Positions 1 to 7,429 of a stretch of DNA of 16,176 nt are shown here, in pieces; within the stretch, counting starts at the first letter, position 1, and each line of letters opens with the position of its first letter. The notes beneath the pieces are model-generated. The model was not told where the DNA came from, ran no database searches, and was given only the letters and a program-made list of their open reading frames with translations. Both the position numbers and the translations under genes were made by a program. The DNA is from Candidatus Nomurabacteria bacterium CG_4_9_14_0_2_um_filter_32_10 (GTDB lineage: Bacteria; Patescibacteriota; Minisyncoccia; Phycocordibacterales; UBA9973), in NCBI GenBank assembly GCA_002788475.1, contig PFRK01000041.1:1-16176 (forward strand). Reading direction: 5' to 3'.

Positions 1-1110
1 CATAGGTTGAAGTTTATTAAAAACTTCTTTTTCACTCCAATGTTCATCTTTCAAATTTTGATCCCATTCAAAATAGGAAACTGTGACGCCACCAGAATTT
101 GCCAAAATATCTGGTATGATTGGAGTACCTTTTTTAAATAAAATTTCATCTGCTTCTGGAGTTATCGGACCGTTAGCAAGTTCTAAAATTGCTTTAGCTT
201 TTATCTTATCGGCATTACTATTAGTTATTTGATTTTCAAATGCAGCGGGTATTAGTAAATCGCATTCGATTTCTAAAAGTTCTTCATTTGTTATATTTTT
301 AGAATCTTCAAAACCTGAAAGGGAACCGTTTTCCTTTTTATATTTTATAAGTTTTTCTATATCAAGACCGTTTTCGTTATGTATTCCATTTTTTGAATCT
401 GAGATAGCGATGACATTGTGTCCTGCTTTACTCCAAATGAGTGCTGCATTTGATCCAGCGTTTCCGAAACCTTGAATCACGATTTTACATTTTGTAGGTA
501 AATTTAATTCTTTTTTGAAAGTTTCAAAAACAAAAAAACCACCTTGTGCTGTTGCTGTACCTCTCCCTTCTGAACCTCCTTTTTCTAGTGGCTTACCTGT
601 TATCATCGCCCCAGTTTTGTCTCCTGTTATTTTTTGATATTCATCATTCATCCAATCCATTATTTCAGGTGTAGTATTTACATCAGGAGCCGGGACATCT
701 TTTCTAGGTCCCAAAATATCTGAAAGTTTTTGTACCCATCCACGTGAGAGTCTTTCTAATTCTTCCTTTGATAATTCTTTGGGGTTGACTGTTATTCCAC
801 CTTTTCCTCCACCCATTGGGATTCCAGCAACAGCACATTTGAGAACCATCCAAAATGCTAATGCTTTTACTTCATTTATTTCTGTATCTTGATGATATCT
901 AACACCACCTTTATATGGTCCGAGAGCGTTATTGTATTCAACTCTATAACCTTCAAATATTTTTAAAGAACCATTGTCCATTTTTATAGGGATAGATATC
1001 CTTATATCACGGTCAGGTTGGCGCAAACGGGCTATAAATTCATTATCAAAATTTTTGATTTTAGCAACTTTGTCTAATTGAGACATTGCGTTTTGAAATG
1101 GGTTTTGCAT
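1..1110 (-). CDS. gdhA: Glu/Leu/Phe/Val dehydrogenase family, glutamate dehydrogenase (3' end outside window)
   Basis: NAD(P)-dependent oxidative deamination of glutamate to 2-oxoglutarate, cytoplasmic. 370 codons are open from ATG at 1110 to the window edge; family members are about 410-420 residues, so roughly the last 45 are missing. Visible marks: GPYKGGVRYH (substrate pocket), the MGGGKGGI segment with the catalytic-region lysine, the PAPDVNT segment, and a Rossmann dinucleotide motif GFGNAG. The start at 1110 is the first in-frame ATG after the promoter, and the protein begins MQNPFQNAMSQLDKVAK, as usual for the family. It is transcribed away from the gene at 1261. The leader of about 45 nt carries a palindrome (separate entry) and no clear Shine-Dalgarno. 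Cofactor preference cannot be read with certainty. Confidence 0.95.
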   Translation of the reverse strand, partial: MQNPFQNAMSQLDKVAKIKNFDNEFIARLRQPDRDIRISIPIKMDNGSLKIFEGYRVEYNNALGPYKGGVRYHQDTEINEVKALAFWMVLKCAVAGIPMGGGKGGITVNPKELSKEELERLSRGWVQKLSDILGPRKDVPAPDVNTTPEIMDWMNDEYQKITGDKTGAMITGKPLEKGGSEGRGTATAQGGFFVFETFKKELNLPTKCKIVIQGFGNAGSNAALIWSKAGHNVIAISDSKNGIHNENGLDIEKLIKYKKENGSLSGFEDSKNITNEELLEIECDLLIPAAFENQITNSNADKIKAKAILELANGPITPEADEILFKKGTPIIPDILANSGGVTVSYFEWDQNLKDEHWSEKEVFNKLQPM

Positions 1111-1125
1111 GATTTTTTATTTTTT

Positions 1126-1143
1126 CTTTCTATTAATAGAAAG
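1126..1143. repeat. 18-bp perfect palindrome in gdhA leader
   Basis: CTTTCTATTAATAGAAAG is identical to its own reverse complement. It sits 15 nt upstream of the gdhA start codon and downstream of the predicted transcription start, so it could be an operator bound by a dimeric repressor. As RNA it could fold only as a weak AT-rich hairpin. Confidence 0.5.
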
Positions 1144-1162
1144 GTTAGATATTAAGACCTCT

Positions 1163-1191
1163 ATTATAGATGAAATTGCCTAATACTTCAA
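1163..1191 (-). promoter_or_regulatory. Predicted sigma70-type promoter of gdhA
   Basis: On the minus strand TTGAAG (1191-1186) and TATAAT (1168-1163) are separated by 17 nt. Transcription would start near 1156, leaving a leader of about 45 nt, unlike most genes here, whose -10 box almost touches the start codon. Confidence 0.65.
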
Positions 1192-1237
1192 GTTTTTTAT
1201 TTTAGTTTCCTTTAACCAAAAAAGTGTGAAAGTGTCA

Positions 1238-1252
1238 AAACTTTGGTATACT
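1238..1252 (+). promoter_or_regulatory. Predicted extended -10 promoter for the gene at 1261
   Basis: AAACTTTGGTATACT has a -10 box TATACT at 1247-1252, 8 nt before ATG 1261. The 13-nt string AAACTTTGGTATA recurs at 14335-14347 before the pseudogene, which suggests a shared promoter type. The predicted start point falls on or beside the ATG, so the mRNA is probably leaderless. Confidence 0.55.
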
Positions 1253-1260
1253 CTACTTTA

Positions 1261-2430
1261 ATGAAGGATAATATTTTTCTGAAAATAAAAAGTACGTTTA
1301 GAAGTACACACTTTTGGTTTTTTGTAATTTTATTGTTTGTCCTTGTTTTATTTTTTGTGACTCCAGAATTTCTTAGCAGTACTGTTTCTAATAATATAAA
1401 AGATGTCATAACAAAACTTGAAGAAAAAAAAGAACCTACTATTTCACCCCTAGACACTGTGGCTTATGATAAAAAAATAAATGAAATAGCAAATAATCCA
1501 CCAGACAAGATCGTTTATGAAACCGTCAAAACTGTTGAAACAGATAAGAATGGTAAATCAATAACTAAAACTACTAAAGTTCCTCTGTCTCCACAACCAA
1601 TAAAATCTCATCTTTGGCCTGTAAAAACTGTTTATCCAAATGATGGAGCTATTTTACCTTTTAATCGAATTATTGCTTATTATGGGAATTTATATTCTAA
1701 GAAAATGGGAGTCTTGGGAGAATATGAAGAAAGTGAAATGCTTAGAAGATTGGATGTTGAAGTTAAAAAATGGAATACTGCAGATCCTTTTACTCCAGTC
1801 GTACCAGCACTTCATTATATTGCAGTCGTAGCACAGGGAAGTGCAGGACAAGATGGTAAATATAGAGCTAGGATGCCCGATAAGGAAATAGATAAAGTTT
1901 TGAAAATAGCAGAGAAAATTAATGCTATTGTTTTTTTAGATATTCAAGTTGGTTTTAGTAATTTGCAAACGGAAGTACCATTGCTTGAAAAGTATTTGAA
2001 ATTGCCGAATGTTCATCTAGGGATTGATGCAGAATTTTCTATGAAAACAGGAATAAGACCAGGGAAAGTTGTGGGGACATTCGATGCTACGGATATAAAT
2101 TTTGCAGCAGAGTTTATGGCGAAAATTGTAAAAGAAAATAATTTAACACCAAAAATTTTAGTAATTCATAGATATACACAAAAAATGATAACTAATTATC
2201 AAAATATTAAAACATTACCGGAGGTGCAAATAGTGATGCATATGGATGGTTGGGGAGGAGCAGCTAAAAAAATAAATACATATAAACAATTTGTCTATAA
2301 AGAACCTGTCCAATTTACTGGTTTCAAATTATTTTACAAAAATGATGTTTTAGATAAAGGGACAACTTTAATGACACCGAATGATTTATTAAAATTGAAT
2401 CCTCAGCCTTTGTATATTCAGTATCAGTAG
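1261..2430 (+). CDS. Membrane-anchored extracytoplasmic protein of unknown function
   Basis: 389 residues from ATG 1261. A TTG 18 nt upstream is in frame but overlaps the predicted -10 box, so I prefer the ATG. Residues 17-33 form one hydrophobic anchor (HFWFFVILLFVLVLFF) followed by a charged, low-complexity linker to about residue 110, so the C-terminal domain of about 280 residues should be outside the membrane. That domain has alternating hydrophobic strands and helices (IAYYGNLYS, IVFLDIQVGFSN, VHLGIDAEF, ILVIHRYTQ, IVMHMDGWGG) that look like a TIM barrel, perhaps glycosidase-like; acidic residues at strand ends (D in FLDIQ, D and E in GIDAEF) could be catalytic. I do not recognise a named family. 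A terminator follows directly. Confidence 0.8.
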   Translation: MKDNIFLKIKSTFRSTHFWFFVILLFVLVLFFVTPEFLSSTVSNNIKDVITKLEEKKEPTISPLDTVAYDKKINEIANNPPDKIVYETVKTVETDKNGKSITKTTKVPLSPQPIKSHLWPVKTVYPNDGAILPFNRIIAYYGNLYSKKMGVLGEYEESEMLRRLDVEVKKWNTADPFTPVVPALHYIAVVAQGSAGQDGKYRARMPDKEIDKVLKIAEKINAIVFLDIQVGFSNLQTEVPLLEKYLKLPNVHLGIDAEFSMKTGIRPGKVVGTFDATDINFAAEFMAKIVKENNLTPKILVIHRYTQKMITNYQNIKTLPEVQIVMHMDGWGGAAKKINTYKQFVYKEPVQFTGFKLFYKNDVLDKGTTLMTPNDLLKLNPQPLYIQYQ

Positions 2431-2434
2431 GTAT

Positions 2435-2477
2435 AAAAAATCTTAAAAACAAAAATTTTTGGTTTTTGAGATTTTTT
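2435..2477 (+). terminator. AT-rich hairpin terminator after the anchored protein
   Basis: AAAAAATCTTAAAAAC (2435-2450) can pair with GTTTTTGAGATTTTTT (2462-2477) with one mismatch, and the stem ends in a T-run. The stem is AT-rich, so strength is uncertain. It separates the 1261 gene from the ccdA-like gene. Confidence 0.55.
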
Positions 2478-2493
2478 ATGTTAATATAACTAT

Positions 2494-3192
2494 ATGTTTT
2501 CAAGCTTTTTGGCTACAAATGGGCAGGGATTTTTTTTGCCAGTCATTATGGTTTCAGCATTGATAGATAGTATTAATCCTTGTGCTATATCTGTATTATT
2601 TTTGACAATGGCATTTTTATTTAGCTTAAATAAAAGTAGAAAATTTATTTTAATATCGGGGGGAGTATATATCTTGGCTATTGCTATTATTTATACATTA
2701 ATAGGATTAGGGGCTCTTCAAGCTCTTAGTTTTTTTAATGTTCCAAATATAATGGCGAAGATAGGAGCAGTTATATTATTGCTTTATAGTTTTATTGGTT
2801 TGACAAATGAATTTTTCCCAAGTTTTCCAATTAAATTAAAAATACCTGAAAGTACGCACGGGACTTTAGCGAAAGTTATAAGTAAAGGTTCTATTCCAGC
2901 TTTTTTTGTGTTAGGTGCATTAGTTGCTATGTTTGAATTTCCATGCACTGGAGGTCCTTATCTTTTTGTTTTGACTTTACTTCATGATTATGCAAATTTC
3001 TGGAAGGGTTTTTGGTATTTGATTATTTATAATATAGTCTTTGTTTTACCACTTATTCTCGTACTTTTGTTTACTACAAATAAAATTATGATGGAGAAGA
3101 TAGATAGATTACGCAGATTAGAAACGAAAAAGGCTAGGGTAGTATTATTACTTATTTTGGTCGCTTTTGGTATAATTATGTTTTTATTATAA
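2494..3192 (+). CDS. CcdA/DsbD-type transmembrane thiol electron transporter
   Basis: 232-residue polytopic membrane protein with about six hydrophobic segments. Members of this family carry reducing equivalents from cytoplasmic thioredoxin across the membrane to extracytoplasmic thiol proteins. Two conserved cysteine motifs are present: DSINPCA (Cys30) in the first membrane segment and EFPCTGGPY (Cys151) in the second half, the pair that forms the shuttling disulfide. Length matches minimal CcdA (about 220-240). The partner is not adjacent, but anchored CxxC proteins at 3876 and 6419 and a DsbB-like oxidase at 6859 make a coherent set. The start lies 3 nt after a TATAAC box (2485-2490), with no Shine-Dalgarno. 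Exact substrate is unknown. Confidence 0.88.
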   Translation: MFSSFLATNGQGFFLPVIMVSALIDSINPCAISVLFLTMAFLFSLNKSRKFILISGGVYILAIAIIYTLIGLGALQALSFFNVPNIMAKIGAVILLLYSFIGLTNEFFPSFPIKLKIPESTHGTLAKVISKGSIPAFFVLGALVAMFEFPCTGGPYLFVLTLLHDYANFWKGFWYLIIYNIVFVLPLILVLLFTTNKIMMEKIDRLRRLETKKARVVLLLILVAFGIIMFLL

Positions 3193-3199
3193 TTTAATG

Positions 3200-3295
3200 T
3201 AAAATTGTAGGAATTTACTTTTTATAAGGTCCTCGGTTCTCCGGGGCCCCGAACCCCGGCCAGACCATTCTAAAAAGCAAATTTCTACAATTTTA
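3200..3295. repeat. 96-nt inverted repeat with GC-rich core between ccdA-like gene and 3306
   Basis: An outer AT-rich arm of about 32 nt (3200-3231, starting TAAAATTGTAG) is nearly the reverse complement of 3263-3295 (ending CTACAATTTTA), with a few mismatches and one extra base. Inside lies a strikingly GC-rich core (3232-3262) with nested complementary segments: CCGGGG 3241-3246 with CCCCGG 3254-3259, or GGTTC 3235-3239 with GAACC 3251-3255. As RNA it forms one long stem topped by alternative hairpins. It could be a two-way terminator, a structured RNA or a non-autonomous mobile element. The core's base composition is unlike its surroundings. Confidence 0.75.
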
Positions 3296-3305
3296 AAATA
3301 ATATT

Positions 3306-3812
3306 ATGTCACAAGATCTAAAATTAATGAGTTTTGAGGAACTTCAGAAAAAGATAGCTTCTTTGAAAGAGAATAGAGGTGTTGATTTATCTACTGAAGA
3401 AGATTTAAGTATTGCTGTTATGAATTTGATAAGTCTAGAAGAGCATTTCTTTTTTTCTGGAGCAAAAACGGGCAAAGATGAATATTATGAAATGTTAAGT
3501 GAAGTACGAGAGATGCGTAAAGTACTTTTGGCTCGAATGATAGACAAGACAGAGGCTGAAAGTTGGTGTATTTCTAAACATTTGCTTGGAACGACGATGC
3601 GACTTATGGAAGTCGGTACAAAATTACAAGGAGATGGTAAAATAGAAGAGGCAAAACAATTATTCACTTTCGCATACAAGGCTTATAATTTGTTTTTTGG
3701 ACTTAGGTTAAAGATTATTAATATACCAGATGTTAAAAATAGTTTAGAAAAAGAAAAACCTATGACTTTTGATGATATTATGGGTAAACTTGTTGATTGT
3801 TGTGATGAATAG
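3306..3812 (+). CDS. Conserved helical cytoplasmic protein, function unknown
   Basis: 168 residues, no signal peptide or membrane segment, predominantly helical and charged. Recognisable blocks are SLEEHFFFSGAKTGKDEYY, EVREMRKVLLARM, WCISKHLLGTTMRLMEVGTK and EAKQLFTFAYKAYNLFFGL; the protein ends in DCCDE. I recall similar proteins in CPR genomes annotated only as hypothetical, but that is memory, not a search. The EAKQLFTFAYKAY stretch resembles a TPR-like helix pair. It lies between the ccdA-like gene and the first thioredoxin-like gene, so a role linked to the envelope set is possible but unproven. The start is 6 nt after a TAAAAT box (3294-3299) and has no Shine-Dalgarno. Confidence 0.85.
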   Translation: MSQDLKLMSFEELQKKIASLKENRGVDLSTEEDLSIAVMNLISLEEHFFFSGAKTGKDEYYEMLSEVREMRKVLLARMIDKTEAESWCISKHLLGTTMRLMEVGTKLQGDGKIEEAKQLFTFAYKAYNLFFGLRLKIINIPDVKNSLEKEKPMTFDDIMGKLVDCCDE

Positions 3813-3813
3813 A

Positions 3814-3868
3814 ATCAATTACGAATTATCAATTACGCCTGCCTGCCGGTAGGCAGGAATTACGAATT
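3814..3868. repeat. AATTACGAATT direct repeats around a CCTGCC palindrome
   Basis: AATTACGAATT occurs at 3817-3827 and 3858-3868, and ATCAATTACG at 3814-3823 and 3828-3837. Between them CCTGCCTGCCGGTAGGCAGG (3838-3857) is palindromic apart from one pair that becomes G-U in RNA. The palindrome is GC-rich in an AT-rich spacer. From memory, both motifs recur in spacers of Parcubacteria genomes; a genome-wide count would settle this. It ends 7 nt before the 3876 start codon and may act as a terminator or be a mobile palindrome. Confidence 0.75.
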
Positions 3869-3875
3869 TTAAAAA

Positions 3876-4253
3876 ATGAATCAAAAAAATATTTTCTTTT
3901 TAATAATAGGTCTTTTAATTTTAGGAACAATTGCAACTGTATTACTTCGATCATCTGATGGACCAATCGATTCAGGAAAGTATGATATTTTTGCACAATG
4001 TCTAGCATCCGAAAATTTGACTATGTACGGGGCTGTCTGGTGTTCACATTGTAATGCAGAAAAAGCACGTTTTCAAGATTCTTTTAAATATGTCCCTTAT
4101 GTTGAATGTACAGAAAATCCGAATTTATGTCTCGAAAAGGGTGTAGAGGGTTACCCGACTTGGATAGATAAAAATGGGACAAAATATGCAGGGGAACAAG
4201 GTTTAGAAAAATTGTCGGAAATAAGTAGCTGTGAATTACCAACTAATAATTAA
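3876..4253 (+). CDS. Membrane-anchored thioredoxin-like protein (CSHC)
   Basis: 125 residues: an N-terminal anchor (residues 5-24, IFFLIIGLLILGTIATVLLR) and an extracytoplasmic thioredoxin-like domain with the redox motif WCSHC and the cis-proline segment GYPTW. The layout (YGAVWCSHC, YVEC, LCLEKGVEGYPTW) resembles the thioredoxin domain that accompanies or is fused to VKOR proteins, so I infer a disulfide donor or isomerase acting outside the membrane. Extra cysteines (YVEC, NLC, SSC) could form a second disulfide. It is a paralogue of the protein at 6419; their anchor segments share 33 identical consecutive bases. Likely partners are the DsbB-like oxidase (6859) and the CcdA-like protein (2494). 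Confidence 0.88.
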   Translation: MNQKNIFFLIIGLLILGTIATVLLRSSDGPIDSGKYDIFAQCLASENLTMYGAVWCSHCNAEKARFQDSFKYVPYVECTENPNLCLEKGVEGYPTWIDKNGTKYAGEQGLEKLSEISSCELPTNN

Positions 4254-4262
4254 TTTATTTAA

Positions 4263-5972
4263 ATGAATATTTTTACAGAAATAGGGCTTATTATTTTGAT
4301 AGCGACTGTAGTCTCTGTAATTATGCATATACTTAAACAACCATTAATTGTTGGTTATATTTTAAGTGGAATAATCATAGGCCCTTATTTCTTAAATTTA
4401 TTTGAATCCAGTGATTATATAGAAATATTTTCTAAATTTGGTATTGCTATTTTGCTCTTTATAGTAGGTTTGAATCTTAAACCAAATATTATAAGAGAAG
4501 TAGGTAAAGTTTCCGTTATTGCGGGTGTGGGACAAGTTATTTTTACTTCTGTTATTGGTTTTTTTATTATAAAATTTTTAGGTTTTAATTTAATCTCTGC
4601 TGCTTTAGGTGCTATCGCTCTCACATTTAGTAGTACAATAATTGTTTTAAAACTTATTTCTGATAAAGATGATTTAAATAAAACTTATGCAAAAGTTTCT
4701 ATTGGAATGTTGTTAGTTCAAGACATCATTGCTACCATTATTTTGCTTTTTATGTCTATTTCTGGTTCTCCCTTTTTGCTAGAAGGTAATTTAACACAAA
4801 ATATTTTATTACTTATAACTAAGGGTTTTGTATTTTTTGTATTTTTATATTTAATTAGTAAATATATTTTACCTAGATTTTTAGATTTCTTAGCAAAATC
4901 ACAAGAATTACTTTTTATTTTTTCAATAGCTTGGGGAACAGGACTAGCCACACTTTTTCATTTTTTAGGTTTTTCTTTAGAAATAGGAGCATTGGCTGCT
5001 GGTGTGGCATTAGCTTCTTCTCCTTTTTCTCAAGAAATCGGTTCAAGAATGAAACCTTTAAGAGACTTCTTTATTTTATTATTTTTTATAATGCTTGGTT
5101 CTCAATTAATTCTCACTGATTTTAGTAATATTTTTTATATTGCCACGATACTTTCTGTTTTTGTTTTGATAGGTAATCCAATCATTGTATTTTTAATTAT
5201 GAATATTTTAGGTTATAGAAACAGAACTTCTTTTTTGACAGGCTTAACTGTGGCTCAAATAAGTGAATTTTCTTTAATTCTTATTGCTTTAGGTTATTCT
5301 TTAGGTTATTTAAATAAAGAATTTGTTTCCTTAATTACCTTAGTTGGTATTATAACCATTATAGGTTCCACATATTTCTTTATGTTTTCAGAAGAAATAT
5401 ATTCAAAATTAAGATCATTTTTGAATTCTAATTTTGGTAAAAAAATAACCATAAATGAAGAAGAAGAAAATAAGGAAAATAATATGGTAATTTTTGGTTA
5501 TGATAGAGTTGGTTATGATTTTGTGAATGTTGCTCAAAAAATGAATATTAAATATTTAGTTATTGATTTTAATCCTTCGGTCATAAGAAGATTAGAGAAA
5601 AATAAAATTCCTTGTTGTTTTGGAGATGCAGACGATATAGACTTTTTAGAGGAAATACGTATTTCTAAATCAAAAATAATAATATCTACTATTCCAGATT
5701 TTGAAACAAATTTAAATTTGATTTCTTATTATAGAAATCATAATAAAGAAGGAATAATTGTTGTTATTTCTCATAGTATAAGAGATACGCAAGAATTTTA
5801 TAAATATGGAGCATCTTTTGTGATAATGCCTCATTACTTAGGAGCTATTCACGCTTCCAGAATGATAGAAAATTATGGTTTTGATTCTAAAGCTTTTGAA
5901 AAAGAAAAATTAAAGCATATCGAAGAAATAGAAAAAAGAAAAAAAATAACTGAAGAAGAATATAAGTTTTAA
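4263..5972 (+). CDS. CPA2-family cation:proton antiporter with RCK/TrkA-N domain (KefB/C-like)
   Basis: 569 residues. Residues 1-385 hold about 12-13 hydrophobic segments with family marks such as QPLIVGYILSGIIIGP, GLNLKP and TFSSTIIVLKLISD. Residues from about 405 to 530 form a cytoplasmic Rossmann RCK/TrkA-N domain (VIFGYDRVGYDF nucleotide loop, then VIDFNPSVIRRLE). The family exchanges K+ or Na+ for H+ under control of a nucleotide or ligand bound to RCK. The C-terminus is a short charged helix. It starts 9 nt after the thioredoxin-like stop, so it is probably cotranscribed. The ion cannot be told from sequence. Nothing looks broken. Confidence 0.92.
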   Translation: MNIFTEIGLIILIATVVSVIMHILKQPLIVGYILSGIIIGPYFLNLFESSDYIEIFSKFGIAILLFIVGLNLKPNIIREVGKVSVIAGVGQVIFTSVIGFFIIKFLGFNLISAALGAIALTFSSTIIVLKLISDKDDLNKTYAKVSIGMLLVQDIIATIILLFMSISGSPFLLEGNLTQNILLLITKGFVFFVFLYLISKYILPRFLDFLAKSQELLFIFSIAWGTGLATLFHFLGFSLEIGALAAGVALASSPFSQEIGSRMKPLRDFFILLFFIMLGSQLILTDFSNIFYIATILSVFVLIGNPIIVFLIMNILGYRNRTSFLTGLTVAQISEFSLILIALGYSLGYLNKEFVSLITLVGIITIIGSTYFFMFSEEIYSKLRSFLNSNFGKKITINEEEENKENNMVIFGYDRVGYDFVNVAQKMNIKYLVIDFNPSVIRRLEKNKIPCCFGDADDIDFLEEIRISKSKIIISTIPDFETNLNLISYYRNHNKEGIIVVISHSIRDTQEFYKYGASFVIMPHYLGAIHASRMIENYGFDSKAFEKEKLKHIEEIEKRKKITEEEYKF

Positions 5973-6020
5973 ATAATATATAAAGTTAATTATTATTAAT
6001 TAGTATAAATTTCTAATGGG

Positions 6021-6413
6021 ATGGATTCAAAAAAGGAAATAAAAGCTTGGCATAAGGTTAAAATTAGTGATAGATTTCTAAATGCATTTAGGGGTATGTA
6101 TGTTTTTTATAAAACTTCTAGGCATTTCTATCTTTTAGTATGTGCTGTTATAATAGTAATATTTTTAGGGTTTCTTTTTAAAGTTTCAAGTTTTGAATGG
6201 ATTGCTTTGATTTTTTCTATTGGTTTTGTGATAATTTCTGAAACTTTTAATACTGCTATTGAAATAGATATAGACCTAACCTCCCCAGAATATCATCCAT
6301 TTGCTCGTGACACGAAAGATGTTGCGGCTGCAGCTGTAATATTAGCTATATTTACTGCGTCTATAGTTGGGCTCATCATCTTTTTACCAAAATTTATTAA
6401 TGTGCTAATATAA
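6021..6413 (+). CDS. dgkA: Diacylglycerol/undecaprenol kinase, DgkA family
   Basis: 130 residues, three membrane segments (about 40-56, 59-75 and 104-124). Signature: ETFNTAIEIDID, then ARDTKDVAAAAVILA, matching the family's E-x2-NTAIE and KD-x-AAAAV active-site blocks. In Gram-positive-like bacteria this family phosphorylates undecaprenol, feeding lipid carrier recycling for wall and surface polymers; in others it acts on diacylglycerol. Substrate here is not determined. Start context GGG|ATG, preceded by TTTCTAAT, resembles the right end of the inverted repeats that abut the starts at 7509 and 7848. A -10-like TATAAA (6004-6009) lies 11 nt before the ATG. Confidence 0.9.
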   Translation: MDSKKEIKAWHKVKISDRFLNAFRGMYVFYKTSRHFYLLVCAVIIVIFLGFLFKVSSFEWIALIFSIGFVIISETFNTAIEIDIDLTSPEYHPFARDTKDVAAAAVILAIFTASIVGLIIFLPKFINVLI

Positions 6414-6418
6414 AATAT

Positions 6419-6856
6419 ATGACTAATAAAAATATTTTTATCTTAATAATTGTACTTTTAATTTTAGGAACAATTGCAACTGTATTATTAAGGTCTCCGA
6501 GTGTGACTTCTTTTCCTGGTAAATATGATAGTTTTACGCAATGTTTAAAAGATAAGGGTGCAGTTTTTTATGGAGCTTTTTGGTGTACACATTGCCAGGC
6601 TCAAAAAAAATTGTTTGAATCGTCTGTTAAACTTTTACCTTATGTTGAATGTTCTACTTTAGATGGAAATTCACAGACACAAGAATGTATAGATAAAAAA
6701 ATTACTACTTATCCGACGTGGGAATTTGCTGATGGAACTCGATTAACAGGAGAAATTCCACTTGAACAATTAGCTGAAAAAACTTCTTGTACACTTCCTG
6801 AAGGGGAGGCAACTGCTTTGCCTGTTCAAACTGGAGCAAGTAGCCAAGCTCAATAA
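6419..6856 (+). CDS. Membrane-anchored thioredoxin-like protein (CTHC), paralogue of 3876
   Basis: 145 residues: anchor at residues 6-25 (IFILIIVLLILGTIATVLLR), thioredoxin-like domain with redox motif WCTHC and cis-proline segment TYPTW, and a short Ala/Gln-rich tail. The domain layout (FYGAFWCTHC, YVEC, ECIDKKITTYPTW) again resembles VKOR-associated thioredoxins. It starts 5 nt after the dgkA stop and ends 2 nt before the DsbB-like start, so the oxidase is probably its direct redox partner. The anchor is nearly identical to that of the 3876 protein, including 33 identical bases (6455-6487 versus 3912-3944), whereas the redox domains have diverged. The two may divide oxidation and reduction or different substrates. 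Confidence 0.9.
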   Translation: MTNKNIFILIIVLLILGTIATVLLRSPSVTSFPGKYDSFTQCLKDKGAVFYGAFWCTHCQAQKKLFESSVKLLPYVECSTLDGNSQTQECIDKKITTYPTWEFADGTRLTGEIPLEQLAEKTSCTLPEGEATALPVQTGASSQAQ

Positions 6857-6858
6857 TT

Positions 6859-7410
6859 ATGGGTGATTTTGTACATTACTTTAATATATCTTTAGGAATC
6901 GGTACTATCGTCTTACAGATTATTTCTGTTTTTACCTTATTTCTACTTTTTTTTGTTTCAAAAGAAAATAGATATCTTTCTTTTATAAAGAAAAATTTTA
7001 TTATTTTAGCATTTTTTCTTTTATTTTTTTCAGTATTATTTTCACTTTTTTATTCAGAAATATTAAATTATGCTCCTTGTTTTCATTGCTGGATTCAAAG
7101 AATATTTTTGTTTCCACAAATGTTTCTTTTTGGTATAGCATGGTTTCGTAAAGATAAAAATGTTTTTTGGTATTCTATATTTTTACTTTTAGTTGGGATG
7201 TTAGATGCTCTATATTTAAATTATATTTATTATTTTAATCCAAATTCTGCGCCTTGTGATGCTTCTGGAGTATCTTGTGTTAAAAGATTGGTTTCTGAAT
7301 TTGGTGGATATATTTCTATTCCTATGTTTTCTTTCACTATATTTTTTGTTTTAATGACTGTCTTATTAGTAGTTTATTTTTATAAAAAAGATGAGTCTAT
7401 AAATATTTAG
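6859..7410 (+). CDS. DsbB/BdbC-type disulfide oxidoreductase
   Basis: 183 residues with about five hydrophobic segments. It carries both cysteine pairs expected of DsbB: PCFHCWIQR (Cys74, Cys77) and PCDASGVSC (Cys133, Cys140), followed by FGGYISIPMFSFT, a typical BdbC-like stretch. The family re-oxidises an extracytoplasmic thioredoxin-like partner and passes electrons to quinone or another acceptor; the electron sink is unknown here. The upstream neighbour, 2 nt away, is a CxxC thioredoxin-like protein, giving a complete oxidative module. The extra N-terminal segment (residues 1-33) matches Gram-positive-like forms. No terminator is visible before the inverted repeat at 7430. Confidence 0.92.
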   Translation: MGDFVHYFNISLGIGTIVLQIISVFTLFLLFFVSKENRYLSFIKKNFIILAFFLLFFSVLFSLFYSEILNYAPCFHCWIQRIFLFPQMFLFGIAWFRKDKNVFWYSIFLLLVGMLDALYLNYIYYFNPNSAPCDASGVSCVKRLVSEFGGYISIPMFSFTIFFVLMTVLLVVYFYKKDESINI

Positions 7411-7429
7411 AAGGTTTTTATATTTATGT

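Noticed and set aside
3200..3295. tRNA or other known small RNA in the GC-rich spacer element
   Set aside because: No acceptor stem with CCA, no T-loop GTTCGAATC pattern and no anticodon arm; the core is palindromic instead.
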